The notes beneath the pieces were generated by a model. That model was not told where the DNA came from, did no database searches, and worked only from the letters and a program-made list of their open reading frames with translations. The position numbers and the translations under genes are program-made. From assembly GCA_025361105.1 (NCBI GenBank), contig JANYAW010000184.1, forward strand, positions 1 to 5,676: a DNA stretch of 5,676 bases, in the 5' to 3' direction. Below, in pieces: positions 1-5,019 of the stretch (position 1 is its first letter; each line of letters begins with the position of its first letter). The stretch comes from Rhodocyclaceae bacterium (GTDB lineage Bacteria; Pseudomonadota; Gammaproteobacteria; Burkholderiales; Rhodocyclaceae).

Positions 1-695
1 CTGGGCAACAAATCTGCGACCGCGATATAGATGAATCCGGCCGCCGCCAAGGTCAACGCAAGCGGCACCAAATTTTGTGCGTAGGCCAACAAGTAATAAC
101 CGATGATGCCACCGGCAATATTGGTCAAGCTCGACACCGCATTCCAAAACAGCGCGCGGCGGCGGTTCCAACCAGATGCCAATAGCAGCGCAAAGTCGCC
201 CGCTTCTTGCGGCACTTCGTGCGCCACAATCGCCACCGTGGTTGCCCAGCCGAGTGCCGGATCGGCAAGGAATGCTGCAGCGAGCAACACGCCATCCGTG
301 AAATTGTGGAACGCGTCGCCAATCAAAATCATCGGTGCTTGTTTAATCTGATCGGCTGCGTGCGGGCAATCATCATGATGATGAGCATGCCGCCAAAACG
401 TGAAGCGCTCCAGCACAAAAAATCCGAGAATGCCACCAAGTAAAAGCGGGAAAACATCCTTCGGCATCATCCCGGCATTCATTCCCGAATGCATCGCTGT
501 CTCTAAAGCTTCGGGCAACAAATTGAGCAACGCAGTGGTGAGCAATGTACCTGCCGCGAAGCTCACCGCCATCGGCAAGTACCGCCGTGGCAGGCCATAC
601 ATTATGGCAGCGGCGGCAATGACACTAAGCACGCCGCCGCATAGGCAGGCGATGATAATTTGGCCGAGCAAGGGAATCGAATCAAGCAGTGACAT
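1..695 (-). CDS. ZIP-family divalent metal (zinc) transporter, 3' end cut off
   Basis: Inner-membrane permease of the ZIP family, which brings Zn2+ and sometimes other divalent metals into the cytoplasm. 231 complete codons are visible, reading from ATG at 695-693 to the left edge; the last helix or so is missing. The protein is strongly hydrophobic with about seven membrane segments. The family signatures are clear: NLLPEALE around residues 58-65, a His-rich loop HAHHHDDCPH at 103-112, HNFTDG at 130-135 (TM4), HEVPQEAGD at 159-167 (TM5) and YIAVADLLP near 223-231. HNFTDG and HEVPQE resemble the LIV-1-like branch rather than E. coli ZupT. Gln163 sits where LIV-1 proteins usually have His; I recall HEIPQE-type variants in bacterial members, so this is probably normal. 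No clear Shine-Dalgarno precedes the start. The gene is divergent from a Zur-like regulator, which supports zinc as substrate (inference). Confidence 0.93.
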   Translation of the reverse strand, partial: MSLLDSIPLLGQIIIACLCGGVLSVIAAAAIMYGLPRRYLPMAVSFAAGTLLTTALLNLLPEALETAMHSGMNAGMMPKDVFPLLLGGILGFFVLERFTFWRHAHHHDDCPHAADQIKQAPMILIGDAFHNFTDGVLLAAAFLADPALGWATTVAIVAHEVPQEAGDFALLLASGWNRRRALFWNAVSSLTNIAGGIIGYYLLAYAQNLVPLALTLAAAGFIYIAVADLLP

Positions 696-712
696 AGCGA
701 CTGATAGGCATT

Positions 713-741
713 TTTACGGATTGCGAATTTGACCATAAAAT
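713..741 (+). promoter_or_regulatory. candidate sigma70 promoter of the Fur/Zur-family gene
   Basis: TTTACG (713-718, 4/6 to consensus) and TAAAAT (736-741, 5/6) are spaced by 17 bp. Transcription would start near 748, inside the inverted repeat at 745-771, a classical place for a repressor site. The implied untranslated leader is about 150 nt, which is long. This is inferred from sequence likeness only. Confidence 0.35.
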
Positions 742-755
742 GACTGCAAATGCAA
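727..755 (-). promoter_or_regulatory. candidate sigma70 promoter of the ZIP transporter
   Basis: Read on the minus strand, TTGCAT (755-750) and TCAAAT (732-727) are separated by exactly 17 bp, about 30 bp upstream of the start codon. The matches to consensus are modest (3/6 and 4/6), so this is tentative. The -35 element lies inside the 12-bp inverted repeat at 745-771, so a repressor bound there would block it. Confidence 0.35.
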
Positions 756-771
756 CTTGGTTGCATTTGCA
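745..771. promoter_or_regulatory. perfect inverted repeat, candidate operator for the Zur-like regulator
   Basis: The left arm TGCAAATGCAAC (745-756) and right arm GTTGCATTTGCA (760-771) are perfect reverse complements around the 3-bp spacer TTG. The site lies between two divergent genes, a ZIP transporter and a Fur-family regulator, and overlaps the best promoter candidates on both strands. Fur-family dimers bind AT-rich palindromes of this size. The core can be read as TGCAA-N5-TTGCA, which recalls the Streptomyces Nur box. It does not look like the gammaproteobacterial Zur box that I recall, which is rich in ATGTTATA. Operator function is inferred from symmetry and position. Confidence 0.75.
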
Positions 772-780
772 AGGGTAGAT

Positions 781-802
781 CAAAACGTAAACGTACGTTT
801 TG
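781..802. repeat. second inverted repeat in the zip/zur intergenic region
   Basis: The arms CAAAACGT (781-788) and ACGTTTTG (795-802) are perfect reverse complements around 6 bp. An overlapping register, AAACGTACGTTT (789-800), is itself a perfect 12-bp palindrome. It lies 9 bp downstream of the first inverted repeat and has a different sequence. It could be a site for another regulator or a hairpin in the leader of the Fur-family gene. No T-run follows, so it is not a good terminator. Confidence 0.5.
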
Positions 803-826
803 TCAGTTGGTGCTGGCCATACGCCG
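802..826 (+). repeat. near-identical 25-bp segment, copy 1 (intergenic)
   Basis: The segment starts with GTCAGTTGGTGCTGGC and matches 4061-4085, inside hslU, at 23 of 25 bases, including 16 in a row. It lies between the second inverted repeat and the Zur-like gene. The function, and whether it is a repeat family at all, are unknown; chance is possible. Confidence 0.4.
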
Positions 827-896
827 CCGTCTCAGCACAAGTGCGCTCAGCGAGTTTCACTTGATAGTCATCGCAACGCTGTGGTTACATTCGTAC

Positions 897-1337
897 ATGG
901 CTGCGAAAAAATCAACCGCCGAGATTACCCACGCGATCCGCGCAACTGGCGTGAAAGTAACGCCGGGGCGGGTACGGGTGCTCGAATTGCTTAGTAGCAC
1001 AGGTCGCCCGCTCTCACATGCCGACATTGATGCGGCGCTCTCTGACATGCCGATGAATCGGGTGACGCTGTATCGCGTGCTCGATTCCTTGGTGGCCAAT
1101 TCTTTGGCGCTCAAGGCCGTTGATACGCAGGGAGTGTTTCATTATTCCGGCACGGCGGCGCAGGGGCGACACAGCAGCCATATTCATTTTCATTGCATTG
1201 CATGCGGGGGCATGTATTGCCTGGATGCCAAACCGCCAGCGCCACCCAAGCTACCGCGTGGATTTGTGCTTGGTGAAGTCACGTTTAATTTGCGTGGCAC
1301 GTGTAAATCTTGCGCGGCGCGTTTGCGCGATAAATGA
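897..1337 (+). CDS. Fur-family metalloregulator, Zur-like
   Basis: Predicted cytoplasmic DNA-binding repressor of 146 residues, a usual Fur/Zur length. The N-terminal winged helix covers about residues 8-85: TPGRVRVLELL at 22-32 and the recognition-helix region NRVTLYRVLDSL at 54-65. The dimerisation and metal domain follows: HIHFHC at 95-100, CxxC at Cys100/Cys103, and a second CxxC at Cys136/Cys139. The two CxxC pairs form the structural zinc site of the family. The ATG at 897 is chosen because family homology begins there. An in-frame ATG at 750 would add 49 unrelated residues and run through the candidate operator. No good Shine-Dalgarno is seen. Divergence from a ZIP permease and the short N-terminus favour Zur over Fur or PerR, but metal identity is an inference. 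The stop overlaps the next gene as ATGA. Confidence 0.9.
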   Translation: MAAKKSTAEITHAIRATGVKVTPGRVRVLELLSSTGRPLSHADIDAALSDMPMNRVTLYRVLDSLVANSLALKAVDTQGVFHYSGTAAQGRHSSHIHFHCIACGGMYCLDAKPPAPPKLPRGFVLGEVTFNLRGTCKSCAARLRDK

Positions 1338-1693
1338 TGCGCACCCCCTCGATTTTTGTCGCGATTTTTGTACTGATGCCGATGAATACCGCGCTGGCCG
1401 CCGACGCAGTGGATAAACCCGCCGATTCGCCGGATTGCACCACGCTAGCCACTACCGCAGCGACCGGCACGGCAACTGACCGCTTCATGCGCGAATGGTG
1501 TTTGCGCAACGCGCCGGCCGCTACGCCTACACCCGATGCCGCAACCCCACCGCAACCTGCCGTGCCAACGCCCGCCCCACGCTATTCCAACGACGATTCC
1601 GCCGATCAGCTCAATTCTTCACGCCTGCCACCCGGATATCACTGCCATATGCTCAAATTTGGCGAGCGGATTTGCCATGGCGGACTCGATTAG
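1334..1693 (+). CDS. small predicted secreted protein, unknown function
   Basis: 119-residue protein that I do not recognise. The first ~23 residues look like a Sec signal peptide: Met-Met-Arg, a hydrophobic core (IFVAIFVLMPM), then TALA before Ala-Asp, so the product is probably periplasmic. The mature part has Cys35 and Cys56, then a low-complexity Pro/Ala/Thr stretch (about 60-82), and ends with YHCHMLKFGERICHGG, carrying His103, Cys104, His105, Cys114 and His115. The four Cys could form disulphides, and the His/Cys-rich tail could bind metal; neither is shown. The ATG overlaps the TGA of the Zur-like gene (ATGA), which implies translational coupling and one operon. The coupling and the export signal argue for a real gene despite its small size. 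A role in zinc homeostasis is only suggested by context. Confidence 0.72.
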   Translation: MMRTPSIFVAIFVLMPMNTALAADAVDKPADSPDCTTLATTAATGTATDRFMREWCLRNAPAATPTPDAATPPQPAVPTPAPRYSNDDSADQLNSSRLPPGYHCHMLKFGERICHGGLD

Positions 1694-1709
1694 CCCCTTC
1701 GCTAAAGCG

Positions 1710-1738
1710 CTGTCAGCCATCAGTTGCCGATATATACT
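1710..1738 (+). promoter_or_regulatory. candidate sigma70 promoter of the STAS-domain gene
   Basis: CTGTCA (1710-1715, 4/6 to TTGACA) and TATACT (1733-1738, 5/6 to TATAAT) are 17 bp apart in the 84-bp gap between the small secreted protein and the STAS gene. Transcription would start near 1745, about 33 nt before the proposed GTG start. No terminator hairpin separates this from the upstream operon, so read-through is also possible. Confidence 0.55.
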
Positions 1739-1777
1739 GCCCCCTCTGTGACCTTTTAGAAATTTCTTGTATTGCCA

Positions 1778-2956
1778 GTGAGCGACGACGACGACCTTGG
1801 TTCCCTCGATTTCACGCTGCCAAGTTCATTCCCAGAACCTGAGCCTGCTGCGGACTCGAAAAAAGCACCAGCGCTAGAGTTGGCCCTAGAGCCAATTCCT
1901 ACTGCTACGCCTGCGTCCGACTCCACCTCAGCGAAAGGTGCAGCTAAGCGCAAGCTGGTGATTCCGGCCTCCTTGAGTGAAGCGGCCGAACTGCATGCCA
2001 ATGGCGATGATTTGGCGGCCTGTAAATCGCTTGAGTTGGCGATTCGCAACGCAGGTGCGCTGGGCGAATTTGTCGCCGCCGCGTGGCTTTGCTTGTTTGA
2101 GCTTTTGATTTTGCTTGGTCGGCGCACGGCGTTTGAACAGCTCGCGCTGGCCTATGCCAAGCGCTTTGAGCAATCGCCACCGGCTTGGGTTGAGCCAGAA
2201 CTGCAAGCCAGCGAAATGGCGCTGACCACCGGTGGTCATGCACAAATTGCACTGACGGGCACGCTCAATGCGGCCATCGGCGAGACGCTCAAAAAAGTCA
2301 TGCAGATGGCGCAGACGACCACCGTGGTGCGCCTCGAATTGAGCAAAATAACCGACGCCAATAACGATGGTTGCACCTTGCTAAGACGCGCATTGACGGC
2401 ACTCAAAAAAGCTGGCCGCGAATGTCTTTTGGGTAGTCCACAAGTGCTCGCCGAAATATTGGTAAAAAAAGTCGAGATGGGAAAGCGCGAAGACGAAGCG
2501 ATGTGGATGGTGTTGCTGGATTTGTATCAAATTATCGGCGACCAAAACGCGTTTGAAGATGTTGCGGTCAACTACGCGGTCACCTTCGAAGTGTCACCAC
2601 CGTCGTGGGATGCCAAAGCGATTCCGAGCAGTGCAGAATCCGACACCGAAACGTCGCTCGACCTCCATGGCGGAGCCGCTAAAGGCTTCGCTTTGCGCGG
2701 ACAGTTGGTCGGTGCCAGCGCGGCCGATTTCACTGGCATAGACACGCTAGTGGCGGCCGATGGCTCTATCGAAATCGACGCCAGTGCGCTGGTGCGAATT
2801 GATGGTGCAAGTGCTGATCAACTACGCGCCAAGCTAGAGTCGCTAAAGCAAGCCGGACATAGCGTTGAATTGAAAAATCTTTCACCACTAACGCGAATTT
2901 TCTTGATGGTGCGTGATTTCACTGCCATCGCCAAGCTGGTGGCGCGCAAGGCTTGA
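1778..2956 (+). CDS. tandem STAS-like domain protein with repeated helical segments
   Basis: 392 residues if started at GTG 1778 (Met-Ser-Asp-Asp-Asp-Asp). An in-frame TTG at 1772 would add two residues, and no ATG is near. No strong Shine-Dalgarno is visible, so the start is uncertain. The N-terminus (1-58) is acidic and Pro/Ala-rich, probably disordered. A helical segment (about 65-137) ends in FEQLALAYAKRFEQSPPAW and is followed by a STAS-like domain (about 155-235). A second helical segment (about 238-277) ends in FEDVAVNYAVTFEVSPPSW, and a second STAS-like domain (about 303-390) closes the protein. The two W-ending segments are 140 residues apart, so the protein arose by internal duplication. 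STAS domains act in anti-anti-sigma switches and in lipid-transport or chemosensory assemblies. No partner kinase or sigma factor gene is nearby. There are no membrane segments and no signal peptide. The STAS call rests on the fold pattern and is moderately certain. Confidence 0.8.
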   Translation: MSDDDDLGSLDFTLPSSFPEPEPAADSKKAPALELALEPIPTATPASDSTSAKGAAKRKLVIPASLSEAAELHANGDDLAACKSLELAIRNAGALGEFVAAAWLCLFELLILLGRRTAFEQLALAYAKRFEQSPPAWVEPELQASEMALTTGGHAQIALTGTLNAAIGETLKKVMQMAQTTTVVRLELSKITDANNDGCTLLRRALTALKKAGRECLLGSPQVLAEILVKKVEMGKREDEAMWMVLLDLYQIIGDQNAFEDVAVNYAVTFEVSPPSWDAKAIPSSAESDTETSLDLHGGAAKGFALRGQLVGASAADFTGIDTLVAADGSIEIDASALVRIDGASADQLRAKLESLKQAGHSVELKNLSPLTRIFLMVRDFTAIAKLVARKA

Positions 2957-2980
2957 AATTCGCCTCCAGCGACACCATCT
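2952..2980 (+). promoter_or_regulatory. candidate sigma32 (RpoH) heat-shock promoter of hslVU
   Basis: CTTGAAA (2952-2958) matches the sigma32 -35 element fully, and CACCATCT (2973-2980) matches the -10 element CCCCATnT at all fixed positions but one. The spacing is 14 bp, within the usual range. Transcription would begin near 2987, about 60 nt before the hslV ATG. The stop codon of the STAS gene (2954-2956) lies inside the -35 box. hslVU is a known sigma32-regulon operon in E. coli, which makes the match credible. Confidence 0.75.
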
Positions 2981-3035
2981 TGGGCGCTGAGCATTGAGCA
3001 CAAGTATTAAGCTCACACTACCAAACACCCCGCGC

Positions 3036-3040
3036 GAGGA
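3036..3040 (+). promoter_or_regulatory. ribosome-binding site that fixes the hslV start
   Basis: GAGGA lies 7 nt before the ATG at 3048. This rules in that ATG over the in-frame TTG at 2994, which has no such site and would add 18 residues ahead of the conserved propeptide. Confidence 0.85.
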
Positions 3041-3047
3041 ATTCATC

Positions 3048-3584
3048 ATGGAGCAATACCACGGCACGACCATTCTGTCCGTTCGGCGCGGCAACAAGGT
3101 CGCCCTCGGCGGCGACGGCCAAGTGACTTTGGGCAACATCGTCATTAAGGCCACCGCACGAAAAATTCGCCGAATTTACAACGACAAAATTCTGGCAGGT
3201 TTTGCTGGCGGCACGGCGGATGCGTTCACTTTGTTCGAGCGCTTTGAAGCCAAGCTGGAAAAGCATCAAGGCAATTTGATGCGCTCGGCGGTTGAACTTG
3301 CCAAAGACTGGCGCACTGACCGCATGCTGCGACGCTTGGAAGCTATGCTGGCAATTGCTGACCGCGAACATTCCCTCATCATCACCGGCAATGGCGATGT
3401 GCTCGAACCAGAATTGGGCATCGTGGCGATAGGCAGCGGCGGACCCTACGCGCAATCCGCAGCACGTGCGTTACTCGAAAACACAGAGCTTTCCCCACGC
3501 GACATCATCGCCAAATCGCTGGAAATCGCAGGCGATTTATGCATCTACACCAATCAAAATCATTTGATTGAAACACTCGAATAA
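3048..3584 (+). CDS. hslV: ATP-dependent protease subunit HslV (ClpQ)
   Basis: Peptidase subunit of the HslVU protease, a cytoplasmic N-terminal-nucleophile Thr hydrolase related to proteasome beta subunits (EC 3.4.25.2). It forms a double hexamer that is capped by HslU. The 178 residues are the normal length. The propeptide MEQYHG is removed to expose Thr7 as catalytic Thr1 (TTILSVRRG). In mature numbering Asp17 (GGDG) and Lys33 (in ARKIRR) are in place. The body follows E. coli HslV closely: YNDKILAGFAGGTADAFTLF, ELAKDWRTDRMLRRLEA, IITGNGDVLEPE, AIGSGGPYA and ALLENTELS. The start is set by GAGGA 7 nt upstream. hslU follows after 27 bp on the same strand, as expected for the operon, and a candidate sigma32 promoter precedes the gene. 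No lesion is seen. Confidence 0.99.
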   Translation: MEQYHGTTILSVRRGNKVALGGDGQVTLGNIVIKATARKIRRIYNDKILAGFAGGTADAFTLFERFEAKLEKHQGNLMRSAVELAKDWRTDRMLRRLEAMLAIADREHSLIITGNGDVLEPELGIVAIGSGGPYAQSAARALLENTELSPRDIIAKSLEIAGDLCIYTNQNHLIETLE

Positions 3585-3611
3585 GTTCGAAAAAAACCGG
3601 GAAAATTCTAA

Positions 3612-4979
3612 ATGTCATCCATGACTCCAGCCGAAATTGTTTCGGAGCTCGACAAACATATCGTCGGCCAAGACCGTGCCAAACGCGCTGTCGCCATTGC
3701 GTTACGTAATCGCTGGCGACGTTCGCAAGTGGCCGAACCGCTGCGCACTGAAATCACGCCGAAAAATATTTTGATGATTGGGCCAACTGGCGTTGGCAAA
3801 ACCGAAATCGCGCGACGCTTGGCGCGCTTGGCCAATGCGCCTTTCATCAAAATCGAAGCGACCAAATTTACTGAGGTCGGCTATGTCGGGCGTGATGTTG
3901 ACACCATCATTCGTGACCTCGCCGAGACGGCAATCAAGACCGGTCGCGAACAAGCTATGCGCCGCGTTGAGAGCCGTGCGGCGGACGCGGCGGAAGATCG
4001 GATTCTGGATATTTTGTTGCCAACTGCGCGCACCGAATCGGCCGAGTCGTTCGCTTCTGCGTCAGTTGGTGCTGGCGACACGCCGTTGGAAGCAACGAAG
4101 GAAAGTGCCACACGCCAAAAATTTCGCAAACGTCTGCGCGAAGGTGATTTGAACGAAAAAGAAATCGAAATCGAAGTTACCGCCACCCAAGCCAGCATGG
4201 AAATTTTCGCGCCACCCGGGATGGAGGATTTGACGCAACAAATTCAGGGCATGTTTCACAATATGGGTAGCGGGAAAAAGCAAACCCGCAAAATGAAAAT
4301 CGTCGACGCGCTCAAAGCGCTGACCGACGAAGAAGCGGCGCAACTCATCAACGACGACGAAGTCAAAGCCGAGGCGCTGCGCAACGTCGAGCAAAACGGC
4401 ATCGTGTTTCTTGATGAAATCGACAAGATTGCGACCCGCTCGGAAGTAGGTGGCGCGGATGTTTCACGCCAGGGAGTGCAGCGCGATTTGCTGCCATTGG
4501 TCGAAGGCACCACCGTGTCGACCAAATACGGGATGATAAAAACTGACCACATATTGTTCATCGCCAGCGGCGCGTTTCATTTCGCCAAACCGTCCGATTT
4601 AATCCCTGAACTGCAAGGCCGCTTCCCGATTCGGGTTGAGCTGGATTCGCTCTCGGTCAAGGATTTTCAATGCATCCTGACCCAGACCGATGCCTGCCTC
4701 ACACGCCAATATCAGGCACTGATGGCGACCGAATCGGTCAATATCAAATTCGCCGACTCCGGCATAGAGCGGCTGGCGCAGATTGCGTTTCAGGTCAACG
4801 AGAAAACCGAAAACATCGGCGCACGCAGACTGCACACGGTGATGGAAAAACTGCTCGAAGAAATTTCTTTCGATGCGGGAAAGCATGGCGCAGAAGCGCA
4901 CACGATAGACGGCGCCTATGTCGATCTGCGTTTGGGCGAACTGGCCAGGAGCGAAGACTTGGCGCGCTATGTGCTGTAA
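3612..4979 (+). CDS. hslU: ATP-dependent unfoldase HslU (ClpY), AAA+ ATPase of the HslVU protease
   Basis: Hexameric AAA+ ATPase that unfolds substrates and feeds them to HslV. The 455 residues compare with 443 in E. coli. Seen in order: N-terminal MTPAEIVSELDKHIVGQ (4-20), Walker A GPTGVGKT (57-64), pore loop GYVG (90-93), the intermediate I-domain (about 110-245), Walker B IVFLDEID (264-271), GRFPIR (336-341) holding the likely arginine finger, sensor-2 GARR (403-406), and the C-terminal tail ARYVL that docks into HslV. The ATG at 3612 gives MSSMTPAEIV, parallel to E. coli MSEMTPREIV. ATG 3621 is an alternative, and the ribosome site (around CGGGAA, 3598-3603) is weak, so coupling to hslV translation is likely. 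The I-domain linker (about 140-166) is longer than in E. coli and holds SVGAGDTP, whose DNA nearly repeats in the zip/zur intergenic region. Catalytic motifs are intact. Confidence 0.99.
   Translation: MSSMTPAEIVSELDKHIVGQDRAKRAVAIALRNRWRRSQVAEPLRTEITPKNILMIGPTGVGKTEIARRLARLANAPFIKIEATKFTEVGYVGRDVDTIIRDLAETAIKTGREQAMRRVESRAADAAEDRILDILLPTARTESAESFASASVGAGDTPLEATKESATRQKFRKRLREGDLNEKEIEIEVTATQASMEIFAPPGMEDLTQQIQGMFHNMGSGKKQTRKMKIVDALKALTDEEAAQLINDDEVKAEALRNVEQNGIVFLDEIDKIATRSEVGGADVSRQGVQRDLLPLVEGTTVSTKYGMIKTDHILFIASGAFHFAKPSDLIPELQGRFPIRVELDSLSVKDFQCILTQTDACLTRQYQALMATESVNIKFADSGIERLAQIAFQVNEKTENIGARRLHTVMEKLLEEISFDAGKHGAEAHTIDGAYVDLRLGELARSEDLARYVL
4061..4085 (+). repeat. near-identical 25-bp segment, copy 2 (inside hslU)
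   Basis: Partner of 802-826 in the same orientation, 23 of 25 bases identical. In hslU it encodes roughly SVGAGDTP (residues 151-158), in the variable I-domain linker where HslU proteins tolerate length changes. Confidence 0.4.
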
Positions 4980-5006
4980 TCACCATTGCGTGCTGAATGA
5001 CACGGC

Positions 5007-5012
5007 AAGGAG
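5007..5012 (+). promoter_or_regulatory. ribosome-binding site of the dehalogenase-like gene
   Basis: AAGGAG lies 7 nt before the ATG at 5020 and 4 nt before the in-frame ATG at 5017. The better spacing favours 5020, though the two differ by only one residue. Confidence 0.8.
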
Positions 5013-5019
5013 CTGAATG

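Noticed and set aside
103..732. Plus-strand open frames across the left end
   Set aside because: They lie opposite the ZIP transporter, whose minus-strand frame has clear family motifs; their translations show no recognisable domain.
750..896. A longer start for the Fur-family gene at ATG 750
   Set aside because: It would add 49 residues with no family likeness and would begin inside the candidate operator; family homology starts at ATG 897.
1020..1390. Recurring ATGCCGATGAAT in the Zur-like gene and the small secreted protein gene
   Set aside because: It is a 12-bp match between coding regions in different contexts, without flanking similarity; chance is sufficient.
1694..1777. Rho-independent terminator after the small secreted protein
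   Set aside because: Only a four-pair CGCT/AGCG stem near 1700 is present, with no following T-run.
1756..2252. Minus-strand open frames opposite the STAS gene
   Set aside because: They are low-complexity shadows of a GC-rich coding region, with no homology signal or ribosome site.
2994..3047. A longer hslV from TTG 2994
   Set aside because: There is no ribosome site, the start would fall only about 7 nt after the predicted transcript start, and the conserved MEQYHG propeptide begins at ATG 3048 with GAGGA at the right distance.
4062..4901. Minus-strand open frames opposite hslU
   Set aside because: hslU is certain on the plus strand; the antisense frames follow its codon bias and show no motifs.
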